A stretch of 14,025 bases of DNA from a bacterium (GCA_021789395.1 JAJYJP010000016.1:1-14025), one strand, 5' to 3'. Shown: positions 6,601-12,696, numbered from the stretch's first letter. Made by a program: numbers and translations. The notes: a model not told the origin generated them from the sequence alone.

Positions 6601-6634
6601 AAAAAAGGAGCTTAAAAAAGGAGCTTAGCTCCTT
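6601..6634 (+). repeat. Tandem 13-bp repeat and hairpin before the first permease
   Basis: AAAAAAGGAGCTT occurs twice in tandem (6601-6613 and 6614-6626). AAGGAGC (6618-6624) can pair with GCTCCTT (6628-6634) around TTA. The 13-mer matches the end of the ATPase gene at 4554-4566 in 12 of 13 bases. It marks the right edge of the A/T-rich block, and the hairpin may be part of the original spacer. Confidence 0.55.
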
Positions 6635-6640
6635 AACGCA

Positions 6641-7891
6641 ATGCAATTTTCAGACCCGATTAAAATCGCATATCGGAATCTGACGGCGAACAAGTTTCGC
6701 TCGTTTTTGACCATCCTGGGAATCATCATCGGTGTGGCTTCGGTCATCCTGATCATGGCGATCGGCCAATCGGCGCAAGGCTTGATCCTTAATCAGCTTG
6801 AAGGCGTGGGATCGAATCTGGTGCTCGTGATTCCGGGCGGCAATGATAACGGACAGAGTCTGGTGTCTCAGCTGACCGGAATAAACATAACTTCGCTAAA
6901 GTACAGAGATTTTTTGGCGATCATGGACAAGAATAATGTGCCGGAAGTCCAGGCCGGCGCCGCGTACGTCCAAGCCAACGAGATAGTTTCCTACAACGGT
7001 AATGAATCGACTTATTCCATAAACGGCGTGACGCACGAAGTGACGGACGTGGAAAGCCTGGATATTTTGGAGGGTCGGTCGTTCATGCCGGAAGAAGATA
7101 CGAACATGGCCCGCGTGGCGATCGTCGGTGAAAATCTTAAAAAAGATCTGTTCAACGGCGACGATCCGGTGGGAAAGCAGATTAAGATCGACAATCAGAT
7201 TTTCAACGTGATCGGCGTTTTTCACGAGCGGGTGCCGGGCGTCGGCGGAGACGCGACGGACGATATGATTATATTGCCGTTCCGGACGACGCAAAAATTA
7301 TTGCTGGGGATCGACCATGTGAATGTATTGCGGTTCAAGGTTTCGGACGCTTCGCAGATTGCGGCCGCCAAAAATGATATTGCCAAAACTTTGCGCATCC
7401 AGCACAACATCACTGATCCGGCCAATGATGATTTTTCGGTCAATGATATGGCTTCCGCGCTTTCCGCCGTCACCAATGTGACAGATGTCATAAGATATTT
7501 TCTTCTGGCGGTGGCTTCCATTGCGCTGGTCGTGGGCGGGGTCGGTATCATGAATATCATGCTCATTTCGGTCAATCAGCGCATCCATGAAGTTGGCCTG
7601 CGCAAAGCGGTCGGCGCCAGAAATTCCGATATCTTGGAACAATTCTTGCTCGAGTCGGCGACGATCACTCTGGTCGGAGGAATTGTCGGAATCATCATCG
7701 GCATTGCTTTTGCCTTTCTCATTTCCGTAATCATCACGAAGGGCTTCGGCTATAGTTGGCAATTCATCGTTTCCTGGCAATCGATCGTCGTAGCCACTTT
7801 GGTTTCGGTGATAATCGGACTCATTTTTGGAATTTATCCGGCAAGAAAAGCTTCACGAATTTCTCCGATGGAAGCGTTGCGTTATGAATAA
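6641..7891 (+). CDS. MacB/FtsX-type ABC transporter permease (first copy)
   Basis: A 416-residue permease of the MacB class. The N-terminal cytoplasmic segment KIAYRNLTANKFRSFLTILG (8-27) leads into membrane helix 1 (about 22-41). A large extracytoplasmic MacB periplasmic-core domain (about 45-280) follows, then three helices (about 284-310, 338-364 and 378-399). Family hallmarks are GGVGIMNIMLISVNQRIHEV (299-318), LRKAVGAR (320-327) as the coupling-helix region, and YPARKASRISPMEALR (399-414) at the C-terminus. It would move a peptide, lipid or small-molecule substrate with the ATPase at 3837 and the adaptor at 2784 by a mechanotransmission-type cycle. G+C-richer codons match the adaptor and ATPase rather than the block just upstream. 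No SD is visible. The second permease starts nine bases after its stop. Confidence 0.93.
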   Translation: MQFSDPIKIAYRNLTANKFRSFLTILGIIIGVASVILIMAIGQSAQGLILNQLEGVGSNLVLVIPGGNDNGQSLVSQLTGINITSLKYRDFLAIMDKNNVPEVQAGAAYVQANEIVSYNGNESTYSINGVTHEVTDVESLDILEGRSFMPEEDTNMARVAIVGENLKKDLFNGDDPVGKQIKIDNQIFNVIGVFHERVPGVGGDATDDMIILPFRTTQKLLLGIDHVNVLRFKVSDASQIAAAKNDIAKTLRIQHNITDPANDDFSVNDMASALSAVTNVTDVIRYFLLAVASIALVVGGVGIMNIMLISVNQRIHEVGLRKAVGARNSDILEQFLLESATITLVGGIVGIIIGIAFAFLISVIITKGFGYSWQFIVSWQSIVVATLVSVIIGLIFGIYPARKASRISPMEALRYE

Positions 7892-7900
7892 ATATTTTTT

Positions 7901-9154
7901 ATGCACGAATTTTTCGTCTCATTTAAATTAGCTGTAAAAAGCATCGGATCGAACAAGGGTCGGACGGCGCTATCGATTTTGGGAATTGTTATCGGCGTGG
8001 CGTCGATTGTTTTGATTCTGGCGTTTGGAATGGGCATTAAAAGCTATGTCGTCGGCCAGGTGGAAGCGTTCGGAACCAACATCATTTCCATCAAGCCGAA
8101 AGTGCCCGATATGAAAGTCGCATCCGTCCAAAATATTCGCAGTGCAGCTTTCGGAGCGATCACGACTTTGAAAATATCCGATCTCGAGGCGGTGGCTAAA
8201 GAATCGCAGAATATTTCCGGCTGGTACGCGACCAATGTCGGCCAGGCGTTGGCCAGTTACGGATCAAACAGTGTCCGAGCCAGCTTGTTCGCCGCCACGT
8301 CGGGAGTTTTTACGGTCGATCCGCAGACGAAAATCGCGGAAGGGCGGGCGTTTACTGACGATGAAGATCGGAGTTTGGCGCAAGAAGTTGTTCTGGGCAG
8401 CCATATTAAGACCCAGTTATTCCAGGACGAAGATCCAATCGGGAAAGATATCAAATTGGGCGGCGCCAATTATCGCGTGATCGGTGTCTTGCAGGAACGC
8501 GGCTCGACCGGATTTTTAAATTTTGACGATTTCATCTACATGCCGCTTCGCACCTATCAGAAAAAGATCGCCGGTATCGACTACACCCAAGGCGGCGTGT
8601 TCGCGCTTAAGGATGCCAACCAAACTGACGCGACGATAGCTGAAGCTACTGCGATTATGGATGAACAACACAACATCATCGATCCGAACAAAGAAGATTT
8701 TTCCGTGCAATCCATTTCCCAGGCGACCAGCATTTTGGATGAGGTTTTTCTGATCATCAATATTCTCCTAGCTGGATTGACCTCCATCTCGTTGATCGTG
8801 GCCGGTGTCGGCATCATGAATGTTATGTATGTGTCAGTGGCGGAGCGGACTTTTGAGATCGGCTTGCGCAAAGCGGTCGGCGCGCGGCAATCTTACATCC
8901 TCAAACAATTTCTTCTGGAGGCGATCATGATTACGCTGTTGGGTGGCGCGGTCGGGATCGTTTTGAGTGCCGGCGTGGTCTATTTGGCGAATCTGGCCAT
9001 TCTTCGCGCCGGGTATACCGTGGATTTCAGCTTGACCTGGCCGATCGTGGCGGCCGGCTTGGGATTCGCCGCGGTGACCGGCCTTATTTTTGGATATTAT
9101 CCGGCGAAAAGAGCGTCGCGACTTTCGCCGATGGACGCGCTGCGAAAGGAATGA
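7901..9154 (+). CDS. MacB/FtsX-type ABC transporter permease (second copy)
   Basis: A 417-residue paralogue of the preceding permease with the same plan: N-terminal KLAVKSIGSNKGRTALSILG (9-28), helix 1, an extracytoplasmic domain of about 240 residues, and three C-terminal helices. Hallmarks are AGVGIMNVMYVSVAERTFEI followed by GLRKAVGAR, and YYPAKRASRLSPMDALRKE at the end. The two copies clearly share their membrane parts and differ more in the extracytoplasmic domain. MacB works as a permease dimer, so the tandem pair may form a heterodimer over one ATPase homodimer; this is inference. No SD is seen; a T-run precedes the ATG. The gene is complete and ends at TGA 9152-9154, beside the transposase start, whose SD lies inside its last codons. 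Confidence 0.93.
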   Translation: MHEFFVSFKLAVKSIGSNKGRTALSILGIVIGVASIVLILAFGMGIKSYVVGQVEAFGTNIISIKPKVPDMKVASVQNIRSAAFGAITTLKISDLEAVAKESQNISGWYATNVGQALASYGSNSVRASLFAATSGVFTVDPQTKIAEGRAFTDDEDRSLAQEVVLGSHIKTQLFQDEDPIGKDIKLGGANYRVIGVLQERGSTGFLNFDDFIYMPLRTYQKKIAGIDYTQGGVFALKDANQTDATIAEATAIMDEQHNIIDPNKEDFSVQSISQATSILDEVFLIINILLAGLTSISLIVAGVGIMNVMYVSVAERTFEIGLRKAVGARQSYILKQFLLEAIMITLLGGAVGIVLSAGVVYLANLAILRAGYTVDFSLTWPIVAAGLGFAAVTGLIFGYYPAKRASRLSPMDALRKE

Positions 9155-9156
9155 AA

Positions 9157-9717
9157 ATGTCTGAAAAATTCAAAAATAAATATCGAATCGATTCATCTCG
9201 ATTGCGTGGTTATGATTATTCGCAAAGCGGGACGTATTTTGTTACAATTTGTACGAAAGAAAGAGAAGAATTTTTTGGAAAAATAGAGAAAGGAGAAATG
9301 GTTTTATCGGAAATGGGAGAAATTGCAAATAAATTCTGGCAAGAAATTCCAAAACATTTTCCATTTGTAAATTTAGATATTTACCAAATAATGCCAAATC
9401 ATATTCATGGTTTAATTGAGATATCCAATGTCTGTAGAGACGAGGCATTGCCTCGTCTCTACGTTGGTAATAATTCTAAAATGTCCGAAATATCACCCAA
9501 ATCAGGATCGTTATCTGCGATAATAGGTTCGTATAAATCGATTGTTTCAAAAATGGTAAGAAAACAATTTAATCCTATTACCTTCGCTTGGCAATCGCGA
9601 TTTTACGACCACATCATCCGCAACGAAATATCCTTAAACAAAATCCGCGAATATATTCGAATCAATCCGGAAATGTGGGAACGCGATCGTAATAATGTTG
9701 AAAATTTGTGGATGTGA
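9157..9717 (+). CDS. REP-associated (RAYT) Y1/IS200-like transposase
   Basis: A 186-residue Y1 HUH nuclease. The N-terminus RLRGYDYSQSGTYFVTICTK is the RAYT opening. MPNHIHGLIEI (79-89) holds the metal-binding HIH (82-84), and IIGSYKSIVSKMV supplies the likely catalytic Tyr (Y126). WQSRFYDHIIRNE and IREYIRINPEMW close the domain as in TnpA_REP proteins. RAYTs cut and join single strands at REP hairpins. The start at 9157 was chosen because AAAGGA (9145-9150) lies six bases upstream; the ATG at 9151 has no room for an SD. That SD is inside the end of the permease gene, so translation may be coupled. Codons are A/T-rich. Residues 93-102 (CRDEALPRLY) are encoded by a palindrome, described separately. 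No intact IS ends are identified. Confidence 0.9.
   Translation: MSEKFKNKYRIDSSRLRGYDYSQSGTYFVTICTKEREEFFGKIEKGEMVLSEMGEIANKFWQEIPKHFPFVNLDIYQIMPNHIHGLIEISNVCRDEALPRLYVGNNSKMSEISPKSGSLSAIIGSYKSIVSKMVRKQFNPITFAWQSRFYDHIIRNEISLNKIREYIRINPEMWERDRNNVENLWM
9434..9462. repeat. GTAG-footed REP-like palindrome inside the transposase gene
   Basis: GTAGAGACGAGGCA (9434-9447) is the exact reverse complement of 9449-9462, separated by a single T: 14-bp arms. The 5' foot is GTAG, the tetranucleotide that marks REP hairpins recognised by RAYT proteins. The palindrome is in frame and encodes CRDEALPRLY, in a variable segment between the HIH motif and the catalytic Tyr, so it need not destroy activity. Confidence 0.75.
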
Positions 9718-9744
9718 TGAAAATAAAAAAAATCGCCGGAACCG

Positions 9745-9765
9745 AATTGCAATTGCGATCGCAAT
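9745..9765. repeat. Two overlapping palindromes after the transposase
   Basis: AATTGCAATT (9745-9754) and ATTGCGATCGCAAT (9752-9765) are perfect palindromes that overlap by three bases, 28 bases beyond the transposase stop and between convergent genes. They may be a weak bidirectional transcription end or a remnant mobile-element end. A T-run on the minus strand (complement of 9725-9732) follows on that side. Confidence 0.4.
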
Positions 9766-9789
9766 GATCTCAGCGGAAGTGTAGTTTTT

Positions 9790-10032
9790 TTATTCTCTAA
9801 CTCTTTCAATTATTTCTGGGTTAGAAACTATATTGAGGTAAGTAAAATTTGCAGCATTAGTGTTTATGATCATGTCGCCATGAGAGCCCCAACCGCCATG
9901 GTAAGTTTTGACTGTCGATAGATAAATGAGGGGACCTTCCACCTTTCTTATGATTCCATAAAAATCGTAAGAATGACCTTTGTCTTCCGATAGATATACT
10001 TGTACCACAACGTCTATTAATTTCCTTAACAT
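9790..10032 (-). CDS. Small conserved-looking protein of unknown function (80 aa)
   Basis: An 80-residue minus-strand protein. The ATG at 10032 was chosen because AGGAG (10039-10043) sits six bases upstream; an in-frame ATG at 10062 would add ten charged residues but has no SD. The sequence has no signal or membrane helix. It reads as alternating strands: YDFYGIIRKVEGPLIYLSTV (28-47 approx.), a glycine-rich YHGGWGSHGD turn, then MIINTNAANFTYLNIVS. This pattern resembles a small beta-barrel such as an Sm-like or SH3-like domain, but no defining motif is present and I do not assign a function. It is driven by a near-consensus promoter at 10102-10129 with a leader of about 60 bases, so it is probably well expressed. 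It converges with the transposase and diverges from the gene at 10197. Confidence 0.65.
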   Translation of the reverse strand: MLRKLIDVVVQVYLSEDKGHSYDFYGIIRKVEGPLIYLSTVKTYHGGWGSHGDMIINTNAANFTYLNIVSNPEIIERVRE

Positions 10033-10101
10033 TTCTTTCTCCTTCTGCCTTGAATAAGGCATTTTTTAAATTTCAAAATTTTAGGTACTACTAGACTATT
10101 T

Positions 10102-10129
10102 ATTATACACAAAATCCAATTTTTGTCAA
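10102..10129 (-). promoter_or_regulatory. Consensus sigma-70-type promoter for the 80-aa gene
   Basis: On the minus strand, TTGACA (10129-10124) and TATAAT (10107-10102) are both perfect consensus with a 16-base spacer. Transcription would start near 10095. This is the strongest promoter seen in the window. Confidence 0.8.
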
Positions 10130-10131
10130 CG

Positions 10132-10160
10132 TTGTTGCGGTTTTTTCTTTATGCTACCCT
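10132..10160 (+). promoter_or_regulatory. Divergent promoter for the 10197 gene
   Basis: TTGTTG (10132-10137) and TACCCT (10155-10160), spaced 17 bases and preceded by an extended-10 TG (10152-10153). It is back to back with the minus-strand promoter. CAACGTTG (10127-10134), a perfect palindrome, lies across the two -35 ends and could be an operator. The leader of about 30 bases has no SD. Confidence 0.45.
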
Positions 10161-10196
10161 GTAAGAAACGAGCTAAATTTAAAGTAATAAAATCTT

Positions 10197-10613
10197 ATGG
10201 ACGAAACAAAAAAAATCCAAGATGCCGTAATTGAAAAAGCGGACGATATGGAAGAAGGACCGGTTGAGGAAAAGGAAGAAGACGTGGAATCGGAAGAAAG
10301 GATTTATAAAAACAAAAGGGCTGATTTTTACATCGAGCTGGGATTGATTTTGATTTTAGGAATTCTGGTCGGTATTGCGGTCAAGACCGAAGCGGACAAG
10401 AAAATTACGATCGGCTTCAGCGATTATCTGATCAAACAAGTGCCGAACGCTTACAACATCAATCAGATGGAAGCTCAGTTGGTCCAGGAACAGTCTCAGA
10501 CGCAGTCGCAAGCGCAAAACGTCGAGAACAGTTCGAGCATTTCAGTCTCCTCTGGTCAGTCGCAGAGCAGTCAATCTCAGTCGCAAAGTTCAAGTGTTAA
10601 CTCCAATCAATAA
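10197..10613 (+). CDS. Single-pass membrane protein with Ser/Gln-rich tail
   Basis: 138 residues, not recognised. The N-terminal 40 residues are strongly acidic and lysine-containing (EEGPVEEKEEDVESEER, 19-35). One hydrophobic helix follows (about 44-63, YIELGLILILGILVGIAV). Then comes a short folded-looking part (ITIGFSDYLIKQVPNAYNIN, 70-89) and a low-complexity tail of S and Q (96-138). The predicted topology is N-terminus inside and tail outside. The tail looks like a linker or surface-exposed stalk. The next gene, 32 bases downstream, has the same plan of charged cytoplasmic part, one helix and outer domain, so the two may act together. No SD is present; the gene lies under the divergent promoter at 10132-10160. 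Confidence 0.7.
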   Translation: MDETKKIQDAVIEKADDMEEGPVEEKEEDVESEERIYKNKRADFYIELGLILILGILVGIAVKTEADKKITIGFSDYLIKQVPNAYNINQMEAQLVQEQSQTQSQAQNVENSSSISVSSGQSQSSQSQSQSSSVNSNQ

Positions 10614-10645
10614 AAATATTAAATAATTAAATTAAGCGTAAAAAA

Positions 10646-11311
10646 ATGGAAAAGGATAAAAAGGCAAAAGAAGCTCCGCTTGCATCGGAAGAATCCAAAA
10701 AGAGCGAAAAGACAGAAATAACTTCGCTTGCGTCGGAAAAATCCGAGAAAGATAAAAAAGTAGAGGAGGTCTCGACTGCGTCAGCAGAACTTGAGAAAAA
10801 TGATTCTTCTAGCGATAAGAAGAAAATCAAGAATCTTATTTCAATTTCAATATTGCTGACCGGGCTTTTTGTCGGCAGCCTTTTCGTGGATGTCGCCCAG
10901 CTGGTCAAAGGCGGCGGTTTTTCCCAAAAGGCTCTGCAATCGGCGGATATTTTTGCTGATGGCGGAAAGACTTGGGTAGCCTACAACCAACCGATCGTGA
11001 ATGTTCAAGTTTTGACCGATCCGAAAAATGATCCGAGCGATGTTTTGGTCTGGCTCAAACAAGTGTTTCCGACGATTTCAGCCCAAAAAGTTGATTATAC
11101 TTCCGATCAGGGAAAAAGTTTAATTAAGGAGTATGGCATCACGTCAATTCCGGCTTTCATTTTTTCCAAAGATGTGACACAAACCGATGTTTATTCGCAA
11201 GCGCAGCAGGTGTTTATACAAAAAGACAACAGCTATGTTCTTGATACGCAACAGTTGGGAATTCCGGTGGATAAGAATCTGACAACTTCTCAAACCGGCA
11301 CCGGGAAATAA
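10646..11311 (+). CDS. Membrane-anchored thioredoxin-like protein lacking all cysteines
   Basis: 221 residues. The first 60 are charged and contain imperfect repeats of about 17 residues (PLASEESKKSEKTE, SLASEKSEKDKKVEE, STASAELEKND). A membrane helix covers about 63-82, placing the rest outside. Residues 115-178 look like a thioredoxin/DsbA fold: PIVNVQVLTDPKNDPSD, then a helix, AQKVDYTSDQGKSLIKEYGI, and ITSIPAFIF with the cis-Pro (P169). Where a redox CxxC would follow TDP there is N128-D-P-S131, and the whole protein contains no Cys. It therefore cannot act as a dithiol oxidoreductase and may bind proteins instead. It forms an apparent operon with the gene at 10197 and ends before a strong terminator. 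No SD is visible. Confidence 0.7.
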   Translation: MEKDKKAKEAPLASEESKKSEKTEITSLASEKSEKDKKVEEVSTASAELEKNDSSSDKKKIKNLISISILLTGLFVGSLFVDVAQLVKGGGFSQKALQSADIFADGGKTWVAYNQPIVNVQVLTDPKNDPSDVLVWLKQVFPTISAQKVDYTSDQGKSLIKEYGITSIPAFIFSKDVTQTDVYSQAQQVFIQKDNSYVLDTQQLGIPVDKNLTTSQTGTGK

Positions 11312-11336
11312 AATAATCTAAGCACTCGATTCTTGA

Positions 11337-11366
11337 AAAAGAACCCTCGAGAAGAGGGTTCTTTTG
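11337..11366 (+). terminator. Rho-independent terminator after the thioredoxin-like gene
   Basis: AAAAGAACCCTC (11337-11348) pairs exactly with GAGGGTTCTTTT (11354-11365) around GAGAA, a 12-bp stem ending in T residues. The A-run on the left arm means it could also work on the other strand. Confidence 0.85.
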
Positions 11367-11369
11367 GTA

Positions 11370-11398
11370 TTGACAAAAATTAATTTTTGAATTATTAT
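11370..11398 (+). promoter_or_regulatory. Sigma-70-type promoter for the CDP-alcohol transferase gene
   Basis: TTGACA (11370-11375), 17-base spacer, TATTAT (11393-11398). The expected start near 11405 gives a leader of about 46 bases containing the SD GGGGAGG (11436-11442), eight bases before the ATG at 11451. Confidence 0.65.
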
Positions 11399-11450
11399 CT
11401 GCTGTTGAAGTTCTTTTATAAATTTATAAAATTTTGGGGAGGAAGGTGTC

Positions 11451-12089
11451 ATGATTTGGGTAGTCTTGAGATGGGCAGCTAATCTGTTGACTGTTTCTAG
11501 ATTGTTTGTCCCGGTTTTAATTTTTCATCCTGCTTTTAAGGCGATGGGTGTTGAAAAAAAATTATTTATCATCCTGGGATTCCTTATTACAGACGCAATA
11601 GACGGAAAATTGGCAAGGATTGCTGAAAAAAAGACCGGAGTGAAAAATTGGTTTGGGAAGTTCGAACACGCAGTTGATAAATTTGTTATAACATCAGTCA
11701 TTTATTTTATATATATTAGTGCCAGATTGATGTTTTGGGAAGGTGTTACAATTATAGTCGGCGAAGCAATGATGGCGTTAGCGTTTATAAGTCTTGTAAG
11801 GAAGAATCTGGGAGAGGAATCCTTGATGGGCTTGGCTTTTAAAAGTCTTATAAGGAAAAATCCGGAAGACATTAAAAAACTTTCGGAAAAAATTTCTGGG
11901 ATAAAGGTTGTTATTTCTGGCAATGCCAATGCATGGGGAAAACGTTCGCATGTTTTTTATTTCTTAATGCTTGTGTTCGCCTTATTCCCCAACAGATTTG
12001 CAGTGCACACTCTATTCGCAATTGGAGTAGGGTGTCGGACAATATCAATATTTTTATTTGTTCGGGATACCAAAGGCGGTGAATCATAG
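11451..12089 (+). CDS. CDP-alcohol phosphatidyltransferase-like membrane protein
   Basis: 212 residues with several hydrophobic helices, starting ANLLTVSRLFVPVLIF as in phosphatidylglycerophosphate synthase-type enzymes. This family joins a CDP-activated lipid to an alcohol in the cytoplasmic membrane, using the motif DxxDGxxAR...GxxxDxxxD. The first half is intact: D48, D51, G52, A55, R56 (DAIDGKLAR). The second half reads FGKFEHAVDK (68-77), so the third Asp is Glu (E72) and the Gly-to-last-Asp distance is one residue short. Activity or substrate may be altered. Residues 107-124 and 125-142 are a tandem duplication. The start is supported by a strong SD and a promoter upstream, and the stop lies inside the following terminator hairpin. 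The acceptor alcohol cannot be told. Confidence 0.8.
   Translation: MIWVVLRWAANLLTVSRLFVPVLIFHPAFKAMGVEKKLFIILGFLITDAIDGKLARIAEKKTGVKNWFGKFEHAVDKFVITSVIYFIYISARLMFWEGVTIIVGEAMMALAFISLVRKNLGEESLMGLAFKSLIRKNPEDIKKLSEKISGIKVVISGNANAWGKRSHVFYFLMLVFALFPNRFAVHTLFAIGVGCRTISIFLFVRDTKGGES
11769..11876 (+). repeat. Tandem 54-bp intragenic duplication
   Basis: Units 11769-11822 and 11823-11876 encode MMALAFISLVRKNLGEES and LMGLAFKSLIRKNPEDIK. In the first 48 positions 37 bases match by my count, and the match is lost in the last two codons. The period is exactly 18 codons, so the frame is kept. Confidence 0.7.
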
Positions 12090-12100
12090 CCGCCTTTTTT
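12072..12100 (+). terminator. Terminator overlapping the transferase stop codon
   Basis: AAAGGCGG (12072-12079) pairs with CCGCCTTT (12090-12097) around a ten-base loop holding the TAG stop, followed by a T-run. It separates the transferase from the POR operon. Confidence 0.8.
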
Positions 12101-12106
12101 CTTTTG

Positions 12107-12115
12107 TGTTATAAT
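12107..12115 (+). promoter_or_regulatory. Consensus extended -10 of the POR operon (leaderless)
   Basis: TGTTATAAT is a perfect extended -10 (TG-n-TATAAT), with no clear -35. It ends seven bases before the ATG at 12123, so the mRNA should begin at the start codon. It also overlaps the upstream in-frame ATG at 12114, ruling that out as the start. Confidence 0.7.
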
Positions 12116-12122
12116 GATACTC

Positions 12123-12692
12123 ATGAAGTACAACAAAGAAATTTTTGAAATAATTTTTCACGGTCGGGGCGGACAAGGCGCCAAAGCCGCCGCCGAAATT
12201 GTGGCGCAAGCCGCGGTAAACGAAGGTAAATTCGTCCAAGCTTTTCCGAATTTCGGTCCGGAGCGGAGCGGCGCGCCGACCAAGACGTTTGTCCGTATCT
12301 CTGACAAAGAAATTCGCAATCATGAACCCGTCGTCGACCCGGACGTCGTGGTGGTTTTAGATGAAACGATTGCCGATTCGGTGGAGGTTACGACCAATCT
12401 CGATAAAAATGAAGCGTTGATCATCAATTCTAAAAGATCGCCCCAAGAAATCAAGGAAAAATTGAATTTCGAAGGCAGGGCCTATCCGATCGACGCCAAC
12501 GGAATCTCGATGGAAATAATCGGTCAACCCCGCCCCAATACGGTTATTCTGGGAAAATTTGTCCAGGTGACGGAGGCGGTCGGTTTGGAAAGTGTCAAGA
12601 AAGAATTCGAAAAAATATTTTTGGGCAAGATCGGAAGGGAAGCGACGGATAAAAATTTACAAGCTATAGAAAAGGCTTACGATACTATTTAA
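12123..12692 (+). CDS. porG: Pyruvate:ferredoxin oxidoreductase, gamma subunit
   Basis: 189 residues. The gamma subunit belongs to the 2-oxoacid:acceptor oxidoreductase complex, which oxidises pyruvate with CoA to acetyl-CoA and CO2 and passes electrons to ferredoxin in the cytoplasm. IIFHGRGGQGAKAAAEIVAQ (10-29) is the family's glycine-rich start, and FPNFGPERSGAPTKTFVRIS (41-60) is the second hallmark, lying near bound CoA in known structures. PVVDPDVVVVLDETI follows. The ATG at 12123 was chosen over 12114 because the promoter -10 overlaps the latter. The delta and alpha genes follow at once, the usual gamma-delta-alpha-beta order. The substrate could be another 2-oxoacid, but pyruvate is most likely given the alpha and delta pattern. 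Confidence 0.92.
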   Translation: MKYNKEIFEIIFHGRGGQGAKAAAEIVAQAAVNEGKFVQAFPNFGPERSGAPTKTFVRISDKEIRNHEPVVDPDVVVVLDETIADSVEVTTNLDKNEALIINSKRSPQEIKEKLNFEGRAYPIDANGISMEIIGQPRPNTVILGKFVQVTEAVGLESVKKEFEKIFLGKIGREATDKNLQAIEKAYDTI

Positions 12693-12696
12693 ATTT

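Noticed and set aside
7298..7780. 160-codon minus-strand open frame
   Set aside because: Shadow of the first permease gene.
9757..9762. GCGATC octamer context resembling the cyanobacterial HIP1 repeat
   Set aside because: Only one occurrence was noticed and the gene content is not cyanobacterial; chance is sufficient.
12114..12122. Upstream in-frame ATG for porG
   Set aside because: The perfect extended -10 overlaps this codon, so it is unlikely to be in the mRNA.
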